Source of the DNA: Streptococcus halotolerans
GTDB taxonomy: Bacteria; Bacillota; Bacilli; Lactobacillales; Streptococcaceae
Reading direction: 5' to 3'
Assembly: GCF_001598035.1 (NCBI RefSeq)
Contig: NZ_CP014835.1
Coordinates: forward strand, 2,083,001-2,147,000
DNA length: 64,000 nucleotides
Positions within the stretch are counted from its first letter, which is position 1. Each line of letters opens with the position of its first letter. A model generated the notes under the pieces. The model saw only the letters and a program-made list of their open reading frames with translations, ran no database searches and had not been told where the DNA came from. A program made the position numbers and the translations under genes. Below, piece by piece: positions 25,486 to 35,283 of the stretch.

Positions 25486-26422
25486 AGTCGATATAGTGTA
25501 ATTTGCCTCGGAAATCCTCGATAGTTTGATAACCTTTTTCTGTCATAATGTCTTGTAACTCTTTTTGAACTCGCTCGAAAATAGGAACGTCTTCATAACC
25601 AAAAGCAGAGCCAATTTGGACCATGCTAGCACCACAAAGGATATGTTCAAAGGCATCTCGTCCGGACTTAACCCCTCCGGTTCCGATAATTTGAATAGAT
25701 GGCTTTAGGCGTTGGTAAAAAGCATGGACATTGGCCAAGGCAGTTGGTTTAATGTAGTCACCGCCGATTCCACCGAAGCCATTTTTAGGTTTAATGACAA
25801 CAGTCTCATCATCGATAACTAAGCCATTTCCGATAGAATTCACGCTGTTGATGAAGGTAAGTGGGAATTGGTTTAAAATATCAGCCATTTGGTCAAAATG
25901 GACAATATCAAAATAAGGGGGAAGTTTGACACCAAGCGGTTTTTTGTAATAGGTAAAAATGTCCTTCAAAAGTTTTTCAGTTGTTTCAAAATCATAGGCT
26001 ATTTGAGGTTTGCCTGGGACATTTGGGCAAGAGAGATTAAGTTCAACAAGTCCTTGATAGTCGCTATTTTGAATGGTTTGTAGGATAACATGCGTTTCCA
26101 GTTGAGACATACCAACAACAGACAAAATGTTAGATTGATCAGCATTTTCTTTTTGAAGCGACAAAAGGTAGTCTAGGTAATAAGGAAATCCTTTATTGGG
26201 TAGTCCCATTGAATTGATGGTTCCTAGAGGTGTACTTGCCATACGTGGATGAGGGTTGCCAGCACGTTCTTCTAAGGTAGCAGTCTTGGTGACGAAGGCG
26301 CCAGCTTTAGAATGACGAATGGCCTCTAACTCTTTGATAGACATGCAGCGGACACCAGCTGCGTTCATAAGACAGTTATCAAACTGAAAATTCCCAATGT
26401 GTGTTGCTGTTGAAGTCATCAT
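25484..26422 (-). CDS. pyrD: Dihydroorotate dehydrogenase, class 1A (fumarate-dependent)
   Basis: A 312-residue cytosolic flavoenzyme that oxidises dihydroorotate to orotate in pyrimidine synthesis, passing electrons to fumarate in class 1[19 protein letters not shown] contains the catalytic cysteine block, and GLPNKGF with [13 protein letters not shown] marks the FMN/substrate region. [18 protein letters not shown] is the phosphate-binding end. The length and lack of partner PyrK fit class 1A as in other streptococci. Two ATG codons begin the frame; the second, at 26419, has the better distance from AGGAGG. It stands alone with its own terminator. Confidence 0.95.
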   Translation of the reverse strand: MMTSTATHIGNFQFDNCLMNAAGVRCMSIKELEAIRHSKAGAFVTKTATLEERAGNPHPRMASTPLGTINSMGLPNKGFPYYLDYLLSLQKENADQSNILSVVGMSQLETHVILQTIQNSDYQGLVELNLSCPNVPGKPQIAYDFETTEKLLKDIFTYYKKPLGVKLPPYFDIVHFDQMADILNQFPLTFINSVNSIGNGLVIDDETVVIKPKNGFGGIGGDYIKPTALANVHAFYQRLKPSIQIIGTGGVKSGRDAFEHILCGASMVQIGSAFGYEDVPIFERVQKELQDIMTEKGYQTIEDFRGKLHYID

Positions 26423-26570
26423 TTCCTCCTGATTTGAAAAAGGGCGAAGTGCCGTGTTTTGGACAAATTTTTTCTATTCTATCACCGAGAAATGAGATGA
26501 TCAAGCCTTTTTTGAAGAAAATCATAAAAAGTTCGTGTTTTTCAAAAAGAGGGCAAATTTCAAGTCCAAG

Positions 26571-26765
26571 TTAGTCAGTAAGTAAAACATTTCTAGGAGA
26601 TATGTAATCTAATATGTTTTTGGGATAATTATTAAGCTCATTTTCAACAATACGCTCTGCTGCTGGGACTATTTTTGGTAGCCGCTTATCGATGGTTTGA
26701 ATCCTGAACAGATTTATTTGGCACCCCCTTATACTTCTTGGGAACCTGACACTGATAAAAATCAT
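26571..26765 (-). pseudogene. Possible IS30-type transposase tail in the pyrD-gpmA gap
   Basis: The only protein-like sequence in the 680-base gap 26423-27103 is a minus-strand frame ending in ELNNYPKNILDYISPRNVLL. It resembles the C-terminal NNRPRKxLGYxTPxEVF signature of IS30 transposases. No catalytic region, terminal repeats or start are visible, so it is at most a decayed end. The rest of the gap, 26766-27080, holds no frame I can support. Confidence 0.35.
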
Positions 26766-27103
26766 AACTACCTGATTAGATAGTGGTTAGCTTGAGGGAC
26801 TAGGAAAACGATCTAAAGACAAGTCGTTTTTATCGAAAATGGGAAACAGTTCTCTTAAAAATGCTTGAACGACTGATTTCCTAGACAATTTTTAACAAGT
26901 GGCTAACCTAGTGTTGCCATTTAGTGTTTTTCAAAAATAGTAACAACGAAGCAACAAAATCAAGGAAACGCTATCATGGAGAAAGTTGTGATTTTGCTAG
27001 CTTTTTGACGCTTTTTTGGGTAAAATATAGGAGTAATTGGCATTAGCCAAGAATATGCGGATAAGGCTGACCTTAGTCCGTAAAATCTAAAGGAGTTACT
27101 CTA

Positions 27104-27799
27104 ATGGTAAAATTAGTTTTCGCTCGCCACGGTGAGTCAGAATGGAACAAAGCTAACCTTTTCACTGGTTGGGCTGACGTAGACCTTTCAGAAAAAGGAA
27201 CACAACAAGCGATTGATGCTGGTAAATTGATCAAAGAAGCTGGTATCGAATTTGATCTTGCTTTCACATCAGTGTTGAAACGTGCTATCAAAACAACTAA
27301 CTTAGCTCTTGAAGCAGCTGATCAACTTTGGGTACCAACTGAAAAATCATGGCGCTTGAACGAACGTCATTACGGTGGATTGACTGGTAAAAATAAAGCA
27401 GAAGCAGCAGAACAATTTGGTGATGAACAAGTTCACATCTGGCGCCGTTCATACGACGTATTGCCTCCAGAAATGGCAAAAGATGACGAACATTCAGCTC
27501 ATACTGACCGTCGTTACGCTTTGCTTGATGATTCAGTTATTCCAGATGCTGAAAACTTGAAAGTAACTCTTGAGCGTGCTCTTCCATATTGGGAAGACAG
27601 CATTGCTCCTGCTCTTAAAGAAGGTAAAAACGTCTTTGTTGGTGCACATGGTAACTCAATCCGTGCGCTTGTAAAACACATCAAACAATTGAACGATGAT
27701 GAAATCATGGATGTTGAAATTCCTAACTTCCCACCACTTGTCTTTGAATTTGATGAAAAATTAAACGTTACGGCAGAATACTACCTTGGTGGCGAATAA
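27104..27799 (+). CDS. gpmA: 2,3-bisphosphoglycerate-dependent phosphoglycerate mutase
   Basis: A 231-residue glycolytic enzyme that interconverts 3- and 2-phosphoglycerate. RHGESEWN near the N-terminus carries the phospho-accepting histidine. [14 protein letters not shown] and [11 protein letters not shown], with the second catalytic histidine, are diagnostic of the cofactor-dependent family. Codon use is strongly biased to the preferred set, as expected for an abundant enzyme. The start follows AAAGGAG. It is a single-gene unit with a terminator at 27902-27931. Confidence 0.97.
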   Translation: MVKLVFARHGESEWNKANLFTGWADVDLSEKGTQQAIDAGKLIKEAGIEFDLAFTSVLKRAIKTTNLALEAADQLWVPTEKSWRLNERHYGGLTGKNKAEAAEQFGDEQVHIWRRSYDVLPPEMAKDDEHSAHTDRRYALLDDSVIPDAENLKVTLERALPYWEDSIAPALKEGKNVFVGAHGNSIRALVKHIKQLNDDEIMDVEIPNFPPLVFEFDEKLNVTAEYYLGGE

Positions 27800-27901
27800 G
27801 TAATATTCTTAGAACAATCATAAGCCCTTAATGTAGCTCAATGGTCTATCGAACATGAGGTACTGGGGTTTATCTCTAGTGATGTTCTGTGAAGATAAGG
27901 A

Positions 27902-27931
27902 AAAGAACTAGCTTTGGCTGGTTCTTTTTTT
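27902..27931 (+). terminator. Terminator of gpmA
   Basis: AAGAACTAGC and GCTGGTTCTT pair around TTTG, followed by a T run. It lies about 100 bases after the stop. It excludes the upstream part of the long pbp2b frame (from 27914) as coding. Confidence 0.85.
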
Positions 27932-28024
27932 AGAAAAAATCTTTTGATTTATCACACCTACATTGTCGTTATCAGAACATTTTGTGATAGAATAAGAGGT
28001 AACTGTCAGCTATGGAGAAGAATA

Positions 28025-30091
28025 TTGAAGCAATTATTAAACAGTCTCTGGTCTAGTTATCGAACACTTCCTTTGATTGCAAGGAGGCTTTATTTGATTT
28101 TCTTGACCGTTGTCATGCTCTTTACCATTTTAATTATTCGGTTAGCAAATATGCAGCTGATTAACGGTGATTTTTACCTTCAAAAATTAAAAGCGACGAC
28201 AACCTATACTGTTTCAACATCAACGGAACGTGGTCAAATATACGATGCTAAGGGTAAACTACTAGTTAAAAATACAGCCAAAAAAGTGTTAACCTTTACA
28301 CGCAGTAACACCATGACTGCTGAAGGGTTAAAAGATATTACTGAGAAACTTGCTCAATTAGTAACCTTTACTGAGACAAGGGTTTCTGAGCGCGATAAGA
28401 TTGATTATTATTTGGCAAGCAGTGCTCATTTTGACGAAGTGGTCGATAAACTTCCTCATGAGCAGAAGTATGATAAATTTAATAATAGCTTGTCATCGAC
28501 AGAAATATATGCCAATGCAGTAGCAGCAGTTCCGAAGAAAGCTGTTGATTTTGATGAAGAAACCTTGAAAAAAGTAGCTATCTTTAGTCAAATGAATGGA
28601 ACTGCTACTTTTGATACCAGTCGCTTGGTTGTTGAGGATTTAACAGATGAACAAATCAAACAAGTTAATGACCATGCGTCTGAATTGTTGGGGGTGACAG
28701 TGTCAGATGGTTGGGATCGTGAAGACAGCACCAGTTCTTTAGCACCACTCTTGGGCCGCATTTCCAGTGAGAAGACAGGCCTTCCACAAGAAGAAGCTGA
28801 AGAATACTTAAAAAAAGGTTATTCGATGAATGATCGTGTCGGAACATCTTACCTTGAAAAACAATACGAATCGGTACTTCAAGGTAAGCATCAATCTAAG
28901 ACTATTACTGTGAATAAGAATGGTAAGATTATTGATGAACAGACAACATCTGAGGGTAGTAAGGGTAAGAATCTGAAATTAACAATCGACTCGGACTTTC
29001 AAGCTGGTGTTCAAGACATCCTTCGACGTTATTACCAAGCAGAAATTGCCTCGGGTAATGCAGCTTATTCAGATGGTATTTATGCAGTCGCTATTAACCC
29101 CAAAACAGGAGCCATTTTATCGATGGCAGGATTATCCCATGAAAAAGGTAGTGGAAAAATGGAAGACGATGTCTTGGGGACAATCAGTGAAGTCTTCACA
29201 CCTGGATCGGTGGTTAAAGGAGCCACTTTAACCTCTGGCTGGCAAAATGGTGTTTTAACTGGCAATGAAACCCTGATGGATATGCCAATTGTTTTTGCAG
29301 GTGATAGCACCAGCATCCAATCTTGGTTTACAAATGGGTCTATGCCAATATCTGCAACGCAGGCTCTGGAATATTCATCCAATACTTATATGGTTCAACT
29401 AGCTCTTCGAATGATGGGGCAAAATTACAGCTACAACATGCCTTTGACGAAGGCAGGCTATCAAGAAGCCATGGAAAAATTGCGTAAAACCTTTGCAGAA
29501 TATGGTATGGGGACATCAACTGGCATCGACCTTCCAAATGTATCAGAAGGATTTGTGCCAAAAAAATTCACGGTATCAAATACCTTAACAGAATCATTTG
29601 GTCAGTTTGATAACTACAATACCCTGCAACTAGCCCAGTATGCCGCAACCGTTTCTAACAATGGAGATCGTATGTCTGCGCATTTAGTGGAAGGTATTTA
29701 TGACGATAAGGCCGATGGTAGTTTAGGGGATTTGGTCAAGTCAACAGATATCAAATCTTTAAACAAGGTCAATATCACGCCGGATCAGATGGGGATCATT
29801 CGCCAAGGGTTCTATGATGTTGTTAATAGTAACAGCAGACTTGCGACTGGATCTTACATGAGAGGTAGAAGTACGGTTATCAGTGGTAAGACAGGGACAG
29901 CTGAGACCTTTACCAAAAATACAAGGGGTCAAACGGTTAGTACGGTAAACCTTAACGTCGTGGCTTATGATCAAAACAATCAAATTGCTGTTGGCGTCAT
30001 GTACCCTAACGCTTCTGATTACCTTGCAAGGGCCCATCAATACATTGCGCGTGACATCATTGATCTTTATGTCTCAAGCTTTGCTCAATAA
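28025..30091 (+). CDS. pbp2b: Penicillin-binding protein 2B (class B transpeptidase)
   Basis: A 688-residue septal/peripheral peptidoglycan transpeptidase. There is an N-terminal membrane anchor (about 18-40), a PBP dimerisation domain and a transpeptidase domain. GSVVKG holds the catalytic serine (SxxK), YSSNTYM the second motif and SGKTGTAE the third. The frame is open from 27914, but that start lies in the gpmA terminator. A TTG at 28025 follows GGAGAAG with good spacing and gives the usual short cytoplasmic tail. A promoter, TTGTCG (27963-27968) and extended TAGAAT (27988-27993), fits this start. recR follows after 21 bases. Confidence 0.93.
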   Translation: MKQLLNSLWSSYRTLPLIARRLYLIFLTVVMLFTILIIRLANMQLINGDFYLQKLKATTTYTVSTSTERGQIYDAKGKLLVKNTAKKVLTFTRSNTMTAEGLKDITEKLAQLVTFTETRVSERDKIDYYLASSAHFDEVVDKLPHEQKYDKFNNSLSSTEIYANAVAAVPKKAVDFDEETLKKVAIFSQMNGTATFDTSRLVVEDLTDEQIKQVNDHASELLGVTVSDGWDREDSTSSLAPLLGRISSEKTGLPQEEAEEYLKKGYSMNDRVGTSYLEKQYESVLQGKHQSKTITVNKNGKIIDEQTTSEGSKGKNLKLTIDSDFQAGVQDILRRYYQAEIASGNAAYSDGIYAVAINPKTGAILSMAGLSHEKGSGKMEDDVLGTISEVFTPGSVVKGATLTSGWQNGVLTGNETLMDMPIVFAGDSTSIQSWFTNGSMPISATQALEYSSNTYMVQLALRMMGQNYSYNMPLTKAGYQEAMEKLRKTFAEYGMGTSTGIDLPNVSEGFVPKKFTVSNTLTESFGQFDNYNTLQLAQYAATVSNNGDRMSAHLVEGIYDDKADGSLGDLVKSTDIKSLNKVNITPDQMGIIRQGFYDVVNSNSRLATGSYMRGRSTVISGKTGTAETFTKNTRGQTVSTVNLNVVAYDQNNQIAVGVMYPNASDYLARAHQYIARDIIDLYVSSFAQ

Positions 30092-30112
30092 TTTTGATAA
30101 AAGGAGAACAAC

Positions 30113-30709
30113 GTGTTATACCCAACACCAATAGCTAAATTGATCGATAGCTTTTCAAAATTACCAGGTATTGGTATCAAGACAGCGACTCGTTTAGCCT
30201 TTTATACGATTGGAATGTCGGACGAAGATGTTAATGAATTCGCTAAAAATTTATTCGCGGCAAAACGTGAACTAACCTACTGTTCGATTTGTGGCAATTT
30301 AACAGATGACGATCCTTGTAATATTTGTACAGATGACAGTCGCGATCGTTCCGTTCTTCTCGTTGTCGAAGAATCTAAAGATGTTTCAGCCATGGAGAAA
30401 ATCCAAGAATACCATGGTCTTTATCATGTTTTACATGGTTTGATTTCTCCGATGAATGGTGTCTCTCCTGATGATATCAATCTAAAAACACTTATTACTC
30501 GACTGATGGATGGTGACGTCAATGAAGTGATTATTGCTACAAATGCTACAGCAGATGGGGAAGCGACCTCTATGTATATTTCTCGTGTGCTGAAACCAGC
30601 CGGCATTAAAGTCACTCGATTGGCGCGTGGTCTAGCCGTTGGTTCAGATATTGAATACGCTGATGAAGTAACCTTGCTGCGGGCCATCGAAAATCGAACA
30701 GAGCTCTAA
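30113..30709 (+). CDS. recR: Recombination mediator protein RecR
   Basis: A 198-residue DNA-repair protein that acts with RecF and RecO to load RecA on gapped DNA. A helix-hairpin-helix ([18 protein letters not shown]) is followed by a four-cysteine zinc finger ([16 protein letters not shown]), then a Toprim domain ([14 protein letters not shown]) and a Walker-B-like C-terminus. The start codon is GTG at 30113, preceded by AAAAGGAGAACAAC. It is transcribed with pbp2b and followed by a terminator, an arrangement kept in streptococci. Confidence 0.97.
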   Translation: MLYPTPIAKLIDSFSKLPGIGIKTATRLAFYTIGMSDEDVNEFAKNLFAAKRELTYCSICGNLTDDDPCNICTDDSRDRSVLLVVEESKDVSAMEKIQEYHGLYHVLHGLISPMNGVSPDDINLKTLITRLMDGDVNEVIIATNATADGEATSMYISRVLKPAGIKVTRLARGLAVGSDIEYADEVTLLRAIENRTEL

Positions 30710-30717
30710 AATCATTA

Positions 30718-30748
30718 GATTCCAAAGATTATTTGGAATCTTTTTTTA
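30718..30748 (+). terminator. Terminator of pbp2b-recR
   Basis: GATTCCAAA and TTTGGAATC pair around GATTAT and are followed by seven or more T. It lies 9 bases after the recR stop. Confidence 0.92.
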
Positions 30749-30778
30749 TAAAGAAGTCAAAAATACTTAGGCTTAACT

Positions 30779-30806
30779 TTGTCTTTTATTGGAATTATGA
30801 TATGAT
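30779..30806 (+). promoter_or_regulatory. Promoter of ddl
   Basis: TTGTCT (30779-30784) and TATGAT (30801-30806) are separated by 16 bases. This leaves a leader of about 95 bases before the ATG at 30908. Confidence 0.6.
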
Positions 30807-30907
30807 AAAAAGGATTGAGACGTTACTGTAATCAGGAGCGTCAGTTCAATAACGTATCAGCTTTTTGAACTAAATACGAGTTGAAATAATGATAGAAAAG
30901 AGTTCTT

Positions 30908-31954
30908 ATGGTAAAACAAACATTAGTATTGCTTTATGGTGGTCGTTCGGCTGAGCGTGACGTTTCGGTACTGTCTGCTCAGAGTGTGATGAGAGCTGTC
31001 AATTATGATAAATTCCAAGTCAAGACATACTTTATTTCTCACAAGGGTGAATTTATAAAAACGCAAGAGTTTATTAACCAGCCTGACGAGAATGAGCGCT
31101 TGATGACTAATCAAACGATCAAATTGGAACAACAAGTAAAGCCTTCAGACATCTATGAGGACAATGCCGTTGTTTTCCCAGTACTTCATGGTCCAATGGG
31201 CGAAGACGGCTCTATACAAGGTTTTCTAGAAATTTTGGGAATGCCTTATGTTGGAACTAATGTTCATGCTTCCAGTGTTGCTATGGATAAAATCACAACA
31301 AAACAAGTACTCGAATCGGCAGGAGTTCCACAAGTCGCCTACACGGTTTATATTGAAGGAGATGACCTAGAAAAAGCTGTTGCTGAAAGCATGGCTACCT
31401 TGACATTCCCAATCTTTGTTAAACCAGCTAATATGGGTTCCTCTGTTGGGATTTCCAAGGCTGAAAATGAAGGTGAACTTCGTGAGGCAATTGCCCAAGC
31501 TCTAAAGTTTGACAGTCGTATCTTGATTGAACAAGGCCTTACTGCACGCGAGATTGAAGTTGGGATCTTAGGTAATACAGATGTCAAAACGACTGAGCCT
31601 GGTGAAGTTGTTAAAGATGTTGCCTTCTATGATTACAAGGCGAAATACATCGATAATAAAATTACCATGGCTATCCCAGCCTCTATTCCTATTGAAGTGA
31701 TGGATCAAATGCGTGCTTATGCGGAAATAGCCTTTAAAACTCTTGGTGGTAGTGGTTTATCACGCTGTGATTTTTTCTATACAGAATCTGGCGATATTTT
31801 CCTAAATGAACTCAACACTATGCCTGGCTTCACCCAATGGTCAATGTACCCATTGTTATGGGAAAATATGGGCCTAGCTTACTCTGATTTGATTGAAGAA
31901 TTGGTAAGTCTGGCTCAAGACATGTATCATAAACGCGAAAGTCATTTACAATAA
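30908..31954 (+). CDS. ddl: D-alanine--D-alanine ligase
   Basis: A 348-residue ATP-grasp enzyme that makes the D-Ala-D-Ala dipeptide for peptidoglycan. [17 protein letters not shown] is the N-terminal family block, [12 protein letters not shown] contacts substrate, [15 protein letters not shown] is the ATP-grasp loop, and [18 protein letters not shown] is the metal-binding end. YDYKAKY in the omega-loop is the form expected for an enzyme making D-Ala-D-Ala rather than D-Ala-D-lactate. The start follows AAAGAGTTCTT. MurF, which uses the product, is encoded a little further on, but the folT gene on the other strand separates the two. Confidence 0.97.
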   Translation: MVKQTLVLLYGGRSAERDVSVLSAQSVMRAVNYDKFQVKTYFISHKGEFIKTQEFINQPDENERLMTNQTIKLEQQVKPSDIYEDNAVVFPVLHGPMGEDGSIQGFLEILGMPYVGTNVHASSVAMDKITTKQVLESAGVPQVAYTVYIEGDDLEKAVAESMATLTFPIFVKPANMGSSVGISKAENEGELREAIAQALKFDSRILIEQGLTAREIEVGILGNTDVKTTEPGEVVKDVAFYDYKAKYIDNKITMAIPASIPIEVMDQMRAYAEIAFKTLGGSGLSRCDFFYTESGDIFLNELNTMPGFTQWSMYPLLWENMGLAYSDLIEELVSLAQDMYHKRESHLQ

Positions 31955-31978
31955 AAATAGTTTCCAAGGTGAAACTTT

Positions 31979-32027
31979 AGGTTTGAGAAACAGTTCCTTT
32001 TGGACTACTTTCTTGAACCTTTTTATT
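31979..32027 (+). terminator. Terminator of ddl
   Basis: AGGTTTGAGAAA (31979-31990) pairs with TTTCTTGAACCT (32009-32020) and is followed by TTTTATT. Confidence 0.75.
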
Positions 32028-32079
32028 TGCCAAAAACGACTAGCCGTATTAGTGATTCAAAAGAGCTTCCAGCATAGCA

Positions 32080-32116
32080 TCAAAAAAAACTTAGAAAATG
32101 AATTCTAAGGTTTTTG
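32080..32116 (-). terminator. Terminator of folT
   Basis: On the minus strand CTTAGAATT and a short loop pair with TTTTCTAAG, followed by eight T. The outer bases CATCAAAAA and TTTTTGATG also pair. It lies about 65 bases after the folT stop. Confidence 0.75.
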
Positions 32117-32181
32117 ATGTTTTTAACCTGAACAGTTTTCAAGGTCATTTTTTGTTTGGTAGCATTAGCGTTAATGGATTG

Positions 32182-32754
32182 CTAATTTTGGGGATTTAAG
32201 AGTTTGCGATATTCTGGTATACGGTTCAACTGAGGGAAGACTGTCATGGCTACCAAGATACGAATGGGTATTTCAACTATTTTGATCCAACGACCTGCGA
32301 TGAATTGTGCCATAATAGGAACATGGTAATAGTGTTGAATTAACCAAGGAGTCATGATGAAACTCCCTAAGATGGTGATAACAGTCATAGCCAAAGAAAC
32401 ATAAAACCAATCTTTCTTAGATGACCAACTGAATGACCTGCCGTAAAAGAAGGCGCCGTAGATAAATCCCATAATAGCTTCCATAACGGTCCAACCGATG
32501 AGGAACATCCCAGCTTTCTCAGAAAAGAGCGTGTCGATAAGATCAAAAATACCCAAAGTTAGAAATCCTAGCAGAGGACCAGTAATACTACCGATAATGC
32601 TTTCGAGAATAAAGGTGAAACTAAACACCAGTTGTTTTGGGATGATAGTAATGGAAAGTCGCCCGAGCAAGTAACTAAGAGCTAGCAAGATCCCGATGGT
32701 TGCTAGGCGACGAACACTTAATTTTGGAAAAGTTAATAATGTTTTCATGATCAA
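32182..32754 (-). CDS. folT: Folate ECF transporter substrate-binding subunit FolT
   Basis: A protein of 188-190 residues with about six membrane spans and the FolT-type C-terminus WIKIVEIPIRILVAM followed by FPQLNRI. It binds folates and works with the shared ECF energising module, as RibU does. The first in-frame start is a TTG at 32754, close behind GAGG. The ATG at 32748 (MKTLLTF) is the alternative with longer spacing. It is alone on the minus strand between ddl and murF, with its own terminator and a long leader. FolT versus another ECF S component is judged by eye. Confidence 0.85.
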   Translation of the reverse strand: MIMKTLLTFPKLSVRRLATIGILLALSYLLGRLSITIIPKQLVFSFTFILESIIGSITGPLLGFLTLGIFDLIDTLFSEKAGMFLIGWTVMEAIMGFIYGAFFYGRSFSWSSKKDWFYVSLAMTVITILGSFIMTPWLIQHYYHVPIMAQFIAGRWIKIVEIPIRILVAMTVFPQLNRIPEYRKLLNPQN

Positions 32755-32945
32755 AAAACCTCGAAGAGATAGTAGGTCTGCTAGTAGCGATTTAGGTCTC
32801 TTGTATGAGACGATTGAGGCTAACTACCGGTGGATATAGTGAATGACTGAGCGTTTTGATTCCTTAGATTACGGATAAGCCAGTCACAAACAGTTGAGGC
32901 CAATCCCTGACCTTGTCAGTTGTAAGAACAGCCTCATTTATCATA
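32755..32945 (-). promoter_or_regulatory. Promoter and long structured leader of folT
   Basis: TATGAT (32945-32940) with an upstream TG implies a start near 32933 and a leader of about 180 bases. Near its 5' end is TGAGGC (32936-32931). Two identical GCCTCAA segments (32900-32894 and 32820-32814) can each pair with it, so two alternative folds exist. Just before the start codon, GAGG sits in a short ACCT/AGGT hairpin followed by six T. It lacks the conserved blocks of the known tetrahydrofolate riboswitch and is not a T-box. Confidence 0.5.
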
Positions 32946-33038
32946 ACACAAGTTTTCAAAATAACAAGGTTCAGTAGAGTTTATGAAAAAAGTTGGACAA
33001 GTAATGCTTTTCCTCATTAAAAACTCTTTGAAAAATTA

Positions 33039-33047
33039 TGATATAAT
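33039..33047 (+). promoter_or_regulatory. Extended -10 promoter of murF
   Basis: TGA plus TATAAT end at 33047, without a good -35. The position shows that translation starts at 33082 and not at the upstream start of the open frame. Confidence 0.6.
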
Positions 33048-33081
33048 GGAAACATTATTGAACAACAAGAAGGATTGTAAG

Positions 33082-34452
33082 ATGAAATTGCGATTACATG
33101 AAGTCGCCAAAGTTGTCGGCGCAAAAAATGATATTACAGAATTTGAAGATGTAGACCTGAGTCAGATTGAATTTGATTCTCGCAATATTAGCGAGGGAGA
33201 TCTTTTTCTTCCCTTGAAAGGTCAGCGTGATGGTCATGACTTTATCGAGACAGCCTTTAAAAATGGTGCCTTAGCTACTTTTTCTGAAAAAGTGATTGAA
33301 GATCATCCTTTTATATTGGTTGATAATTGTTTAACTGCTTTTCAAACGCTAGCCAGTTATTATATTGAACGTAGTCGTGTCGACGTTATTGCAGTGACAG
33401 GTTCAAATGGCAAAACAACGACTAAGGATATGATTGCTCAGCTTCTGTCAACGACTTATCATACATATAAAACACAAGGTAATTACAATAACGAGATTGG
33501 GTTACCTTATACTGTTCTCCACATGCCAGATAATACGGAAAAACTTGTTTTGGAAATGGGACAGGATCGTTTAGGTGATATTAAGTTGTTATCAGAAATA
33601 GCTAAGCCACGTATTGGAGTTGTCACTCTGGTAGCAGAAGCTCATCTGGAATTTTTTGGTAACAGAGACAAGATTGCAGAAGGTAAGATGCAAATCACGG
33701 ATGGGATGGACAGCGATGGCATTTTAATTGCTCCAGCGGATACTGTCATCAATTCTTATTTACCTGAAAATCAACCAACCATTCGTTTTGGCATAGACGA
33801 AGATATCTTTATCACAGAGCTTCAAGAATCAAAAGACTCTTTGACGTTTAAAACCAATTTCTTAGAAGACTCTGTTTTCTTACCAGTAACTGGAAAATAC
33901 AATGCCACAAATGCTATGGTAGCAGCTTATGTAGCTAAATTGTTGATGGTTGCAGATCAAGACATCTATCAAGCTTTCCGAGACTTAGAACTCACTAAAA
34001 ATCGTACGGAATGGAAAAAAGCTGCTAATGGTGCTGATATCTTATCAGATGTCTATAATGCCAATCCAACAGCAATGAAATTGATTCTAGAAACTTTCTC
34101 AAGTATCCCTAAAAACGAAGGAGGCAGAAAACTTGCTGTTCTTGCGGATATGAAAGAACTTGGCAAGGCTTCAAGGGCTCTTCATGAGAGTGTTCTTGAT
34201 AGCTTATCTTCTGAAAGTCTCGATCTACTCTTCTTTTATGGAGAAGATATTAAATCGTTATCAAACTTAGCTAGAGAAAAATTTTCTGAGAATCAGGTGT
34301 TCTTCTTCGAAAAATCAGACGATAAGGATGACTTTGAAAGCCTATCTGAAGCCATTCTTAATAACTTAGAGAAAAATGATCAAATCTTACTCAAAGGAAG
34401 TCATTCGATGAACTTAGCTGATATTGTGGCAATTCTAGAAAAAACGAAGTAG
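33082..34452 (+). CDS. murF: UDP-N-acetylmuramoyl-tripeptide--D-alanyl-D-alanine ligase
   Basis: A 456-residue cytosolic Mur ligase that adds the D-Ala-D-Ala dipeptide made by Ddl to the UDP-MurNAc tripeptide. VTGSNGKTTTKDM is the ATP-binding loop, LEMGQDRLGDI the next Mur ligase block and DVYNANPTAMK the DxYNANP motif of the MurF C-terminal domain. The frame opens at 32983, but the promoter at 33039-33047 and AAGGATTGTAAG before the ATG at 33082 fix the start. The C-terminal Rossmann domain ends ILLKGSHSMNLADIV. The next gene follows after six bases. Confidence 0.97.
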   Translation: MKLRLHEVAKVVGAKNDITEFEDVDLSQIEFDSRNISEGDLFLPLKGQRDGHDFIETAFKNGALATFSEKVIEDHPFILVDNCLTAFQTLASYYIERSRVDVIAVTGSNGKTTTKDMIAQLLSTTYHTYKTQGNYNNEIGLPYTVLHMPDNTEKLVLEMGQDRLGDIKLLSEIAKPRIGVVTLVAEAHLEFFGNRDKIAEGKMQITDGMDSDGILIAPADTVINSYLPENQPTIRFGIDEDIFITELQESKDSLTFKTNFLEDSVFLPVTGKYNATNAMVAAYVAKLLMVADQDIYQAFRDLELTKNRTEWKKAANGADILSDVYNANPTAMKLILETFSSIPKNEGGRKLAVLADMKELGKASRALHESVLDSLSSESLDLLFFYGEDIKSLSNLAREKFSENQVFFFEKSDDKDDFESLSEAILNNLEKNDQILLKGSHSMNLADIVAILEKTK

Positions 34453-34458
34453 GTCAAT

Positions 34459-35145
34459 ATGTTTACAATCCCATCAATGATAACTGGTACGGCGAGTCAC
34501 GCGCCTAGAGTTACACCTGTTGTTTGTAGCTTTCTTGTGTCGCTAGTGATCCTTTCCTTTGGCATGACTCGGCTTTGCTATACCATGCCTGGTTATAGAA
34601 CTTTTTGGAAGAATGTCCAATATCTTCAAATCGTTTCGTTGTATGCTTGGTACCTTTTAGCACACTTCGATATTACAGAATGTCTTCCTCTTTACCACTG
34701 TCGCATAGCCACGTTGGCCATCCTATTTTTACCCAAGGGGAGGCTTAAAACCTATTTTGCCTATCTCGGGACAGCAGGAGCTATCTGTGCCCTTTGTTAT
34801 CCTATTTTTGATCCCTATCCATTTCCTCACCTGACCATCTTGTCTTATGTTGTTGGACATATGGCTTTGCTGATTAACTGTCTAACTTATCTGTATCAAA
34901 ATGAAGTTAGTGGTCATCTTTCTTTTAAAAACATTCTTCAAATGACATTTTGGGTAAATATGATTATTGGTGTGGTAGATTTAGTCTTTCATGCTAATTA
35001 TGGTTTTTTACGTGAAACTCCGATTTTAGCTAGCCAGAATGGTATGTTGAATCTTTTGGTTGTTAGTTTGGTCATTTCAATCTTAATGACACTAGTTCAA
35101 AAGCTGATGTCAAAAGAAATTGACCGTTTGACCGTGAGAGCCTGA
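34459..35145 (+). CDS. YwaF/TIGR02206-type integral membrane protein
   Basis: A 228-residue protein with about six or seven membrane spans. FDITECLPLYHCRIATLAI contains the conserved LPLxxC block of the TIGR02206/YwaF family, whose function is not known. The start lies six bases after the murF stop with only a weak ribosome binding site, so it is co-transcribed with murF and translated at lower level or by coupling. A terminator follows at 35176. The family assignment is good; no function should be inferred beyond a membrane location. Confidence 0.8.
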   Translation: MFTIPSMITGTASHAPRVTPVVCSFLVSLVILSFGMTRLCYTMPGYRTFWKNVQYLQIVSLYAWYLLAHFDITECLPLYHCRIATLAILFLPKGRLKTYFAYLGTAGAICALCYPIFDPYPFPHLTILSYVVGHMALLINCLTYLYQNEVSGHLSFKNILQMTFWVNMIIGVVDLVFHANYGFLRETPILASQNGMLNLLVVSLVISILMTLVQKLMSKEIDRLTVRA

Positions 35146-35175
35146 CTTGCTAGACCATCCTTATTTAGCTATAAT

Positions 35176-35207
35176 AAAAGAGTTGCTAATAGTGTAGCTC
35201 TTTTTAT
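35176..35207 (+). terminator. Terminator of murF-ywaF
   Basis: AAAGAGTTGC and GTAGCTCTTT pair (one G-U, one A-C exception) around a 7-base loop, followed by TTTTTAT. Confidence 0.7.
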
Positions 35208-35283
35208 ACTGCACCTGAAGCAAGATAATCAATGAAAAACAGTCATCTAATCTTACTAATTAACCGACTAGAAAAGGATAATC

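Noticed and set aside
27914..28024. N-terminal extension of the pbp2b frame
   Set aside because: It begins inside the gpmA terminator and upstream of the pbp2b promoter; the TTG at 28025 has a proper binding site.
32755..32945. Known tetrahydrofolate or preQ1-II riboswitch upstream of folT
   Set aside because: The conserved sequence blocks of both classes are not visible on either strand.
32983..33081. N-terminal extension of the murF frame
   Set aside because: The extended -10 promoter lies inside it, and the ATG at 33082 gives the usual MurF N-terminus.
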